From Mycobacterium sp. (GTDB lineage: Bacteria; Actinomycetota; Actinomycetes; Mycobacteriales; Mycobacteriaceae): a stretch of 35,901 nucleotides of DNA. The stretch lies in contig JAGQTQ010000117.1 in the NCBI GenBank assembly GCA_020438905.1, positions 1-35,901 on the forward strand, in the 5' to 3' direction. The notes beneath the pieces were generated by a model, which was given only the letters and a program-made list of their open reading frames with translations, had not been told where the DNA came from and ran no database searches. Shown one piece after another: positions 25,094-32,455 of the stretch (positions are counted from its first letter, which is position 1; the number at the start of each line of letters is the position of its first letter). A program made the position numbers and the translations under genes.

Positions 25094-25230
25094 GAGCCAT
25101 GCCCGGGTTGGGCCCATCGCCCTAGTGCAGCTTTCCGGTAGTTGAACTGCAGGTATCGCAGGTGAACCTTGGGCGACCCTTCGCCCTGAGAGAGGTTCTG
25201 GCGCATGGCCGCAGCCCTAATCTGCGAGCC

Positions 25231-26517
25231 ATGCCATCCCGCGCCCTCTGCGCCGCCGCGGCGATCCTCGCACTCTCCGCCTGCTCATCCCCATCGCCCA
25301 CGGCGACCCGGTCGTCGGCGGCATCGCCGGCCACCGAGTCCAGCACGCCCGCCGCCGCGGACGGCAACATTCCGGCGCTCGACCCAGCCGGATGGACCTC
25401 GACGGTCTACAAGAAACTCAACGATCTGATCTACGGTTCGGCCGGGCAGAACAAGACCGTGGTGTTCGACTTCGACAACACCACCCAGGCTCGCGATGTC
25501 AGCGAGGCAGTGCTGGCTCGCGTGCAGGAGACCAAGGCCGTGGACCCTGGCTCGCTGGCGTCGGCCATGTTCCCCTCCTTCACCACCGCCGAGGGCAAAC
25601 CCATGGCTCTGTCCGAAGGGCTATCGGAGTACTACGACGCGGTGCTTGACTCCGGTGGTGAGGCTGACCCGTTCCGCGAGTACTCGTCTCTGCCCATGCC
25701 GGCATCGGTGTTCAGCGGCCGCGCCCTCTCCGACTTCATCGACGAGACGTCCGCGGTCTACGACAGCGGTTCCGGTGCCGCGGACCTGACATCGGGGCGT
25801 CAGTCGAAAATCCTCAACGCGGGGAGGCCTTTCATCTACCCACAGATGGCCGATCTCTACGGGAATCTGCGGCGCAACGGCTACGACGTCTGGGTCGTCT
25901 CGGCCGGCATCGGATGGGCGGTGCGGTGGATGGTGCAGAATGCCGTAAATCCCGCGATCGTCGCCAAGTACGGGCAAGATGCGGCCCTGCCTCTAGACCA
26001 CGTCATCGGCGTCACCACACTGATGAAGGACCGCGGCAGCGGCCAGCTGGTCTCGGACTATCAGCTCACCCACAAGACCCCCGATACGGCCTACATCAAC
26101 CTCGCCCCGGCCCGGCTGGCGCAACTGGAGATCCTGGCAGTCCCGTCGGGTCTCACCTCATGGCGCGGCGGCAAGGCAGGCGCGATCGACAACATCATCA
26201 GCCGCGGCGAGTTGTTCATGGCCGCAGGCGATTCGATGGGCGATGTGGAGATGCTCAACCGAGCCCCGAACCGACTGGTCATCTCCCGGCTTAACAAGCC
26301 CGCTCTGGCCGAGGGATTTGCCACCGAGATCGCCGAGGCGCCCGACGCGAACTGGATGCTGCAGCCCGCCATCAACTCCGCGCCGGCCGGCTTCCTGGAG
26401 ACCAAGTGCGAGATGACCGACAAGACCGCCGACGACGGCGACATGCGGGCCACCGCCGATAAATCCCTGGGAGTGCTCAAGGGCACCGGCCGGCTGGGTT
26501 CATTCCTGGACTGCTGA
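25231..26517 (+). CDS. HAD-superfamily phosphatase-like lipoprotein
   Basis: The protein has 428 residues. A lipoprotein signal peptide ends with lipobox LSAC (Cys18) and is followed by a Ser/Thr/Ala/Pro linker (~19-45). The HAD motifs are in order: motif I DFDNT (Asp80, Asp82), motif II VVSAG (Ser), a Lys in the middle region and motif IV AGDSMGD. This is the phosphoserine-phosphatase-like subclass. It should act outside the cytoplasmic membrane on a phosphate ester. I chose the ATG at 25231 because the signal peptide begins there; the frame is open to 25162, but that stretch does not look like protein. The stop lies in the first copy of a 16-bp tandem duplication. A ParB-like lipoprotein gene follows 59 bp downstream and may share its transcript. 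Confidence 0.85.
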   Translation: MPSRALCAAAAILALSACSSPSPTATRSSAASPATESSTPAAADGNIPALDPAGWTSTVYKKLNDLIYGSAGQNKTVVFDFDNTTQARDVSEAVLARVQETKAVDPGSLASAMFPSFTTAEGKPMALSEGLSEYYDAVLDSGGEADPFREYSSLPMPASVFSGRALSDFIDETSAVYDSGSGAADLTSGRQSKILNAGRPFIYPQMADLYGNLRRNGYDVWVVSAGIGWAVRWMVQNAVNPAIVAKYGQDAALPLDHVIGVTTLMKDRGSGQLVSDYQLTHKTPDTAYINLAPARLAQLEILAVPSGLTSWRGGKAGAIDNIISRGELFMAAGDSMGDVEMLNRAPNRLVISRLNKPALAEGFATEIAEAPDANWMLQPAINSAPAGFLETKCEMTDKTADDGDMRATADKSLGVLKGTGRLGSFLDC

Positions 26518-26536
26518 GACCCTGGACTGCTGAGAC
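26505..26536 (+). repeat. Perfect 16-bp tandem duplication across the HAD gene stop
   Basis: CCTGGACTGCTGAGAC occurs twice in a row (26505-26520, 26521-26536). The first copy encodes the last residues and stop of the HAD lipoprotein; the second is untranslated. It looks like a recent slippage event. Confidence 0.9.
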
Positions 26537-26576
26537 GACCTCCCGGCGCAACCCCCGATCGCCCGCTGAAAGGACG

Positions 26577-27608
26577 ATGTCGATGATGCCCCGCACCGCC
26601 TACCGCGCAGTCTGCGCCCTGAGCGTCACCCTTGTGACGCTGAGCGGGTGCGCGACTGCCACCCGCACCGAAGAACGCCCCGCAGCCGCACCTTGCTCGG
26701 GTCCCAACGAACGGTACTGCTCCGCCGCATCCGGCGATCTACTCGAACTGAGCCTGGGTGAACTGCGTCCCACCCAACCATCGCTGGGCTACGACGAGGT
26801 CTACTACCGCCTGGGCCGCTACACCCTCGGCCCCGACGGGACCGAGCAGTTGCTGGACCAGTGGTGTGCGACCAACGGCCAGGAGGCCCTCGGCGAAGCC
26901 CAGACCGGGGCGAAGATCTCCGACCCGACATCGTTCAGCTGTGCCGTTGCGGTCGGTTCGGAGACCGATGAGACCAAGGCCCCGATGAAGACGGTCGTCA
27001 TCGGCCCCGGCGGACAGCCCTACCTGACCGACGGGCATCACACGCTGACCTCGTTCTGGGAAGCACCCGGCGGCGGACCCGATACCCGCGTGCGACTCAA
27101 GGTCGCCGGCAACCTGTCCACGCTGGCACCGGAGGTCTTCTGGAACGAGATGCGCGACCGCGGCTGGACCTGGCTGCAGGATGCCGAGGGCAATCCCGTC
27201 GAACCCGAGGCGCTACCGAAGAGCTTGGGGCTCAAGCAGTTCGCCAATGACCAGTACCGCGAAGTGCTCTATTTCGCGCGGGACGTCGGCTACGAGCAGG
27301 ACGACAACAGCCCCGCGTTCCAGGAGTTCTACTGGGGAGACTGGCTGCGCAGCCAACCCGACCCGAGCCTGCGGCCCGCCGGCACCGACCTCAACGAACT
27401 GACCCCTTATCTGGGGTTGGTGCAAAGGATCGGCGAGGCGATCGTCGCCCTGCCGCCCGACGCGGCGATCGACGCGGGCCGCACCGCCGAGCAACTCGGC
27501 AGGATGGAGCAGTTCGGACAGAAAGCGTTCGACGCCCTGCCCCAGCCGATCGACTCACCGAAGCCGGGAAAACTGGCGTACGCCATCGCCTACAAGGACG
27601 GTCTCTGA
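26577..27608 (+). CDS. Exported lipoprotein with ParB/Srx-like (ParBc_2) domain
   Basis: This 343-residue protein has a lipoprotein signal peptide with lipobox LSGC (Cys25). The domain starting ELSLGELRPTQPSLGYDEVYYRLGRY resembles the ParB/sulfiredoxin fold. The key loop YLTDGHHTLTSF (Asp152, His154, His155) matches the DGHH motif of the putative ParB-like nuclease family. A helical C-terminal half follows, with acidic clusters. ParB-fold proteins normally act on DNA or nucleotides in the cytoplasm, so lipid-anchoring outside is unusual; a nucleotide- or phosphate-related job with the adjacent HAD lipoprotein is speculative. GAAAGGA lies before the start (ATG 26577, or 26583). The promoter is not clear, and it may share the upstream transcript. 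Confidence 0.8.
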   Translation: MSMMPRTAYRAVCALSVTLVTLSGCATATRTEERPAAAPCSGPNERYCSAASGDLLELSLGELRPTQPSLGYDEVYYRLGRYTLGPDGTEQLLDQWCATNGQEALGEAQTGAKISDPTSFSCAVAVGSETDETKAPMKTVVIGPGGQPYLTDGHHTLTSFWEAPGGGPDTRVRLKVAGNLSTLAPEVFWNEMRDRGWTWLQDAEGNPVEPEALPKSLGLKQFANDQYREVLYFARDVGYEQDDNSPAFQEFYWGDWLRSQPDPSLRPAGTDLNELTPYLGLVQRIGEAIVALPPDAAIDAGRTAEQLGRMEQFGQKAFDALPQPIDSPKPGKLAYAIAYKDGL

Positions 27609-27673
27609 GGGCCGGTCCCGATCAGCGCTAGGCTCGGAGGTGGGTCGACCGCAGCCGGCTGGGAGGTGCCCCC

Positions 27674-29056
27674 GTGGATCGCGCAGACATGACGGCAATG
27701 CCGCCGGGACCCCGCCTGCCGAAACCGATTCAGACCGGACTCTTGTTGTGGTCATGGCCGCGCTTCGTCTCCTGGGCACACCGGCGCTACGGTGACGTCT
27801 TCGCCGTGCGGGTGGCCTCCGTGGGGACGATCGTCTACCTGGCCGACCCGGCCGATATCAAGACGGTGTTCGCCGGCGACCCGGCGGTCTTCCACGCCGG
27901 GGAAGCCAATTCGGTGCTGGGCGGACTGATCGGGGACAGTTCGGTTCTGCTACTCGACGACGACCTGCACCGCGACCGGCGCCGGCTCATGATGGCCCCG
28001 TTCCACCGCGACGCCGTCGCCCGCCAGAGCGCGACCATGGCCGAGATGGCTGCCGACAACATCGCCGGCTGGCCCGTCGGCGTCGAGTTCCCAGTGGCCC
28101 CGAAGATGGCCGAACTCACCCTCGAGGTCATTCTGCGCACGGTCGTGGGCGCGACCGATCCCGACCGGCTGGCCGAGTTGCGCAGGGCCATGCCGAGAAT
28201 CCTGAGTATGGGGCCGTGGGCCACCCTGGCGATCGCCAATCCGCGGCTGCAGCGTCGGCTGCCGTGGCGCTACGTGCGCCGACGCATCGAGGACGCCGAC
28301 CGCCTGCTCTACGCCGAGATCGCCGAGCGCCGGGCAGACCCGGATCTGGCCCGGCGCACCGACGTGCTGGCGATGCTGGTGCGCGCCGCCGACGAGGACG
28401 GCCGGCACATGACCGACCGAGAACTACGCGATCAGCTGATGACGCTGCTGGCCGCCGGCCACGACACCACCGCCACCGCGCTGTCCTGGGCGCTGGAGCG
28501 ACTGACCCGCCACCCCGAAGTCCTGGCCAAAGCGGTTGCGGCCGCCGGAGCCTCCGCGGCCGGCGATCCGACCGGCGACGAGTACCTCGACGCGGTCGCC
28601 AAGGAGACGTTGCGCATCCGGCCCGTGGTGTTCGACGTCGGCCGAGTGCTCAAGGCACCCGTCGACATCGGCGGCTACCGGCTGCCCGCCGGCGTGATGG
28701 TCGCACCCGGTATCGGACTGGTCCACGCGAGTCAGGCCGTATACCCGGAGCCCGGCCGTTTCGACCCCGACCGGATGCTCGGCGCCAAGCTCGGCCCCGC
28801 CACCTGGCTGCCCTTCGGTGGCGGCAACCGTCGCTGCCTCGGTGCGACGTTCGCGATGGCCGAGATGCGGATCGTGCTACGCGAGGTGTTACGACGCGTG
28901 GAGTTGGAGACCACCCCCGCCAGCGGCGAGCGGCAGCGCGTCCGCCACGTCATCCTGGAGCCGAACCGCGGTGCGTTGGTACGGGTTCGCTCGAGACGCC
29001 CGGTCGGCACGGCTACCGCGAACCCGCACTCGCTCTCATGCCCGGTGAACCGCTGA
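27674..29056 (+). CDS. Cytochrome P450, CYP135/138-like
   Basis: This 460-residue P450 opens with a proline-rich hinge (MPPGPRLPKPIQT) typical of the mycobacterial CYP135/136/138 type and of eukaryote-like P450s. It has the I-helix AGHDTT (261-266), ExxR at Glu311-Arg314 and the haem loop FGGGNRRCLG with Cys388. I chose the GTG at 27674 for the GGGAGGT just upstream; ATG 27689 is possible. There is no ferredoxin beside it, unlike the P450 at 22.7 kb. The C-terminal ~20 residues (GTATANPHSLSCPVNR) extend past the usual end. Its substrate is unknown. A small membrane-protein gene follows 31 bp downstream. Confidence 0.92.
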   Translation: MDRADMTAMPPGPRLPKPIQTGLLLWSWPRFVSWAHRRYGDVFAVRVASVGTIVYLADPADIKTVFAGDPAVFHAGEANSVLGGLIGDSSVLLLDDDLHRDRRRLMMAPFHRDAVARQSATMAEMAADNIAGWPVGVEFPVAPKMAELTLEVILRTVVGATDPDRLAELRRAMPRILSMGPWATLAIANPRLQRRLPWRYVRRRIEDADRLLYAEIAERRADPDLARRTDVLAMLVRAADEDGRHMTDRELRDQLMTLLAAGHDTTATALSWALERLTRHPEVLAKAVAAAGASAAGDPTGDEYLDAVAKETLRIRPVVFDVGRVLKAPVDIGGYRLPAGVMVAPGIGLVHASQAVYPEPGRFDPDRMLGAKLGPATWLPFGGGNRRCLGATFAMAEMRIVLREVLRRVELETTPASGERQRVRHVILEPNRGALVRVRSRRPVGTATANPHSLSCPVNR

Positions 29057-29087
29057 AGTCCACAAACACCCGCCAGAGAGGGCTCCG

Positions 29088-29489
29088 ATGACCCAGACCC
29101 CTCAGACCACAACCCGGTTGCTGGCGCGGGTCCTGGGCCCGTTCCTCGTCCTGGTTCCCGTCACGGCAGCCGCCCGGGCTCCGCAGATGCAGACGATGCT
29201 CACCGACTTCGAGAGCAACCCACTGTGGCCGTGGATTGTCGGAGCATTCATCCTGCTGCTCGGCCTGATCATCGTTGCGCTACATCAGGTTTGGACTGAC
29301 CCGGTCGCGATCGCCGTCTCGGCTCTGGGTTGGCTGCTGGTGGTCCGGGGCGTTGTGCTGCTGGTTTTTCCGGCCGCCTTCGTCTCGGCGGCCAACGCCG
29401 TCATCGGCACCGGCGTGGTCTGGCAGATCGGCTACGTCGGGGTGGCCTGCCTCGGGCTCTACCTGACCTGGGCGGGTTGGCGCCGCTGA
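29088..29489 (+). CDS. Small four-helix membrane protein
   Basis: This 133-residue protein has about four hydrophobic segments: LARVLGPFLVLVPVTAAAR, PWIVGAFILLLGLIIVAL, PVAIAVSALGWLLVVRGVVLLVF and VWQIGYVGVACLGLYLTWAGW. No catalytic residues stand out. GAGAGGGC lies before the ATG. It follows the P450 by 31 bp and could be co-transcribed with it. I recognise no family. Confidence 0.75.
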   Translation: MTQTPQTTTRLLARVLGPFLVLVPVTAAARAPQMQTMLTDFESNPLWPWIVGAFILLLGLIIVALHQVWTDPVAIAVSALGWLLVVRGVVLLVFPAAFVSAANAVIGTGVVWQIGYVGVACLGLYLTWAGWRR

Positions 29490-29546
29490 GAACACGGCCA
29501 CTTCCTGACGACATCGGCCATTCCCGCGCCGGCCCGAGCGTCGGAA

Positions 29547-29552
29547 TAGAAT
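29547..29552 (+). promoter_or_regulatory. -10 element TAGAAT, leaderless start at 29561
   Basis: TAGAAT ends 8 bases before the GTG at 29561. No Shine-Dalgarno sequence is present. Confidence 0.5.
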
Positions 29553-29560
29553 TTCCGGCG

Positions 29561-31885
29561 GTGGGCACTTGGAATCGGGCCGGACGGTGGAGCGGCCTTG
29601 CCGTGGCCCTCGCCCTCAGCGTCGCCGCCATTGGAAACTGCGCCGTCGTCGGCGCGGAGACGGATTCCGACTCATCGGCCGGAGCCTCAGTCCGAGGTAT
29701 GCGCTCCCCAACTTCCGGCGACGCGGCCGGCCCAAGCCGGCACAGCTCCCCGGAGAGGGTGCAGAACGCCATTGCCCGCCCCACCCCACTGACGCCCCGG
29801 AAGATGGTGGCTGGCCACCATCGGCGAACACCGCTTGACTCGATGGAGTTTCGGGGCGTCCCGATCGCGCAACAGCGGACAGCTGCGATGGCAGCTTCGA
29901 ATTCCTCGGCCCTTCTCGTCGATCCCGCTCTGAACTGGGAAGACGGGATACTGCGAGGGACAACGGGGGCTCAGTCGCCCCATGATCTGACCTATACGCT
30001 GGTGTCACCGCCGAACCTCGGCGGGAAACTCGGCGCCGACGTCAACACCAATCGCACCCTGTTCGGACCCGACGGCCAGTTCTCCTACTTGCCCCCTGCC
30101 ACGGCGCTGGCCGAGCCAGGTCGACTGGAGTCCTTCTCCATCCTGGTCGCCGAGAACACGCCGTTCGACAAGGCGGTGAACAGCATTCCCCTGATCGGTC
30201 TGCTGGCGGGCCAGATCCTGCAAATCCTCCACCGCGACCCGGTTGTGAGCAACCTGCTGGCCCCACTCATCGGCGCATCGCAAACCGTTACGTTCACGGT
30301 GTCCCCCGCGACAGAGGCCGATGGACGGCCGACCGCATTCACCCATCTGGTGCCGTCGTTCGACGACACCCCCATCAGCGTGAACTACTTCCCCGCGCTC
30401 GACCTCGCACGTGGCCTGAGCGCCTCGGCCCCCACGGTTCTCATGGGACCGGGACTGCCCGGTCCCGGGGACACCGACCCTGACAACCCTTTCGGCCAAA
30501 TGCTCTCTGCGGCAAATCAGTTCGGCAGTCTGACACCGGGCATCCCGGTCCTGCGTTCCGGATCCTGGGAGTCAGCGGTCGGCGGTCCGTCGTACCAGGG
30601 CAACGGCGGTTACAACGTCATCACCTGGGATCCGCGTGGCGAGTATGCATCCGGCGGTGTGCTGCAACTGGACAGCCCGTTCTATGAGGGGCGCGACGTC
30701 TCCGCGATTCTGACCTGGGCAACCAGCGGTTCGAACCCGGCACGCAATCAGGTCAGGGTCGATGAGTACGACGACCCGTTGATCGGCATGGTGGGCGGCT
30801 CCTACGGCGGGGGCATCCAACTTGTCGCCGCCGGGACCGATCCGCGTATCGACGCCATCGTTCCCCAACTCGGATGGACCTCTCTGCTGTCCTCGCTCTA
30901 CCCCAACACCAACCAGTTCAAGACGGCGATGGGATCCGGGCTGGCGGCGGCCCTGGCTGTGACCGGGGCGCAGATCAACCCCCAGATCTATCGGGGGGTA
31001 CTGACCGCCCTTTTCCTCGGGCGTCTGGATCAGACCGCTCAGGCGGTGCTGGCCAGTTCTGGACCCACCTCACTGCTGACCCAGTTGCGCGCGCCCACCC
31101 TGCTGTTCCAAGGGATGGAAGACATCCTGTTCCCGTTGGCGGAGGCAGTCACCAACGCCCAGGCGATCCTTGCCAATCCCCACCAGGTCCCGGTGAAGAT
31201 GGTGTGGTTCTGCGGAGGGCACGGCACGTGCCTGGACCCGCTGAATCCGTTCCAAGCCGACCGGGGTTTGATCGACAACCTCAGGTGGCTCGATCAGTAC
31301 GTGGCCGGCACGGCCGGTGATCCGGCCGACATCGTCCCCACCTTCCAGTGGTACGACCAGCGCGGCGTGCACTGGTTCTCCGATCTGCTGCCGTTCGACG
31401 CTGGCTTCAATAGCCCCGAGCCCTTCCAGGCAGAGGGTCCGGGAGGTCTGCTGGGCTTCCTCTCGGTGCTCGGCGGGTCCGGGCCTGCCCCGCTGGACCG
31501 GATGCCGTATTCGATCGGAAACGGGGCAGCCGCATGGAACGCGCTGACCCTCGACGCAGCACCGCCAACCGGCAGCCAGATCGTCGGAGCTCCACAACTG
31601 AGTTTCACCTACACCGGCCTGGGAACCGCCCGGACCGTGTACGCCCAGCTGGTCGACGACGCCACCGGGCGGGTAGTCGGCAACATGGTCACCCCGGTGC
31701 CCGTCGTCCTCGACGGTCGCACCCACAGTGTGAGTCTTCCGATGGAGGTCATCGCCTATACCGTCGGAGTGGGAGACTCCCTGACCCTGCAGATCACCAG
31801 CGCTGCGTCCAACTTCGCCAATTTCACCAGCTTCGGAATCATCGACATCGCCGACATCACGTTGCGCCTGCCGGTCAGATCGTGA
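29561..31885 (+). CDS. Large secreted alpha/beta hydrolase with Ig/VCBS-like and CocE/S15-like regions
   Basis: This 774-residue protein has a signal peptide (SGLAVALALSVAAIGNCAVVGA) and a low-complexity linker. An Ig/VCBS-like segment follows (WEDGILRGTTGAQSPHDLTYTLV, GGKLGADVN...FGPDGQFSYLP). The hydrolase core has nucleophile motif GGSYGGG with Ser414, Asp521 (QGMEDILFP) and His554 (CGGHGTC), plus NVITWDPRGEYASGG. The C-terminal region (~650-774) is beta-rich, as in the jelly roll of CocE/X-Pro dipeptidyl peptidases. I infer an exported esterase or peptidase. GTG 29561 is favoured by the TAGAAT upstream; the frame is open to 29330 but overlaps the previous gene. It is convergent with a small secreted protein 22 bp away. 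Confidence 0.85.
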   Translation: MGTWNRAGRWSGLAVALALSVAAIGNCAVVGAETDSDSSAGASVRGMRSPTSGDAAGPSRHSSPERVQNAIARPTPLTPRKMVAGHHRRTPLDSMEFRGVPIAQQRTAAMAASNSSALLVDPALNWEDGILRGTTGAQSPHDLTYTLVSPPNLGGKLGADVNTNRTLFGPDGQFSYLPPATALAEPGRLESFSILVAENTPFDKAVNSIPLIGLLAGQILQILHRDPVVSNLLAPLIGASQTVTFTVSPATEADGRPTAFTHLVPSFDDTPISVNYFPALDLARGLSASAPTVLMGPGLPGPGDTDPDNPFGQMLSAANQFGSLTPGIPVLRSGSWESAVGGPSYQGNGGYNVITWDPRGEYASGGVLQLDSPFYEGRDVSAILTWATSGSNPARNQVRVDEYDDPLIGMVGGSYGGGIQLVAAGTDPRIDAIVPQLGWTSLLSSLYPNTNQFKTAMGSGLAAALAVTGAQINPQIYRGVLTALFLGRLDQTAQAVLASSGPTSLLTQLRAPTLLFQGMEDILFPLAEAVTNAQAILANPHQVPVKMVWFCGGHGTCLDPLNPFQADRGLIDNLRWLDQYVAGTAGDPADIVPTFQWYDQRGVHWFSDLLPFDAGFNSPEPFQAEGPGGLLGFLSVLGGSGPAPLDRMPYSIGNGAAAWNALTLDAAPPTGSQIVGAPQLSFTYTGLGTARTVYAQLVDDATGRVVGNMVTPVPVVLDGRTHSVSLPMEVIAYTVGVGDSLTLQITSAASNFANFTSFGIIDIADITLRLPVRS

Positions 31886-31907
31886 TTACGGATCTGAGCC
31901 CCGCGAA

Positions 31908-32321
31908 CTACGGGCTGGACGAGATCGTGCTCTGCGGTTGCTCGAATTGCGGCTGGTTCTCCGAAAGTCCAATGCAGACACCGGTGTTCGAACCGTCGCA
32001 CGGGATACCGTCCACCTCGGGAAGCTGCCCGACCCGGCCGGGGTCAGACGACGTGATCGCACCGGGCTGCAGTTGCGCCCCCTCTGGGTCGATCGGATTG
32101 AAGGTAGGCGCGACCACATCCGTGACCGGCTGGCAGACCCCGTTGGAGTCCAGGATCTGATCGTCGGGGCAGGAGGCCACGGCCGGCAACGCCGGGCCCG
32201 CCCCGTGGGAGGCGGCGATCCCCGCAAGCGGGGCGGCGGCGACAAACATCAACCCGGCTGCGATCAACAGACGCTTCAGCGGGGTCATCGGTCGGTTCGT
32301 TGGCGTAATCGGGTTCATCAT
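31908..32321 (-). CDS. Small secreted protein with C-X11-C head
   Basis: The product has about 137 residues. A signal-type segment (RLLIAAGLMFVAAAPLAGIAA) is followed by ASCPDDQILDSNGVCQP, a C-X11-C loop, then a Pro/Asp/Ser-rich region and a second Cys pair (IPCDGSNTGVCIG). The tail is QPQFEQPQSTISSSP. I chose the ATG at 32321 for GGAAAG about 7-8 bases upstream; 32336 is the outer alternative. The head resembles that of the GPGPV-repeat protein (C-X12-C, then Q), suggesting a shared secreted Cys-loop. The function is unknown. Confidence 0.72.
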   Translation of the reverse strand: MMNPITPTNRPMTPLKRLLIAAGLMFVAAAPLAGIAASHGAGPALPAVASCPDDQILDSNGVCQPVTDVVAPTFNPIDPEGAQLQPGAITSSDPGRVGQLPEVDGIPCDGSNTGVCIGLSENQPQFEQPQSTISSSP

Positions 32322-32362
32322 CACTGCGCTTTCCATCGACTGTTTTCGATCAACTATCGGCG

Positions 32363-32405
32363 TACCCCCTTTCGCGGGGTATCACCGATGTCATCGCCGA
32401 TGACA
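32363..32405. promoter_or_regulatory. Two adjacent inverted repeats between ndh and the small secreted gene
   Basis: TACCCC-N7-GGGGTA (32363-32381) and TGTCATCG-C-CGATGACA (32389-32405) lie in the 134-bp gap. Both genes are read leftwards, so these could terminate ndh or be operators for the secreted-protein gene. The second is an almost spacer-free palindrome and suits a dimeric regulator more than a terminator. Confidence 0.4.
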
Positions 32406-32455
32406 ACCGTCGCGTTACAAACGCCGGCTACACGATCGGACTCGGGCGCACGACC

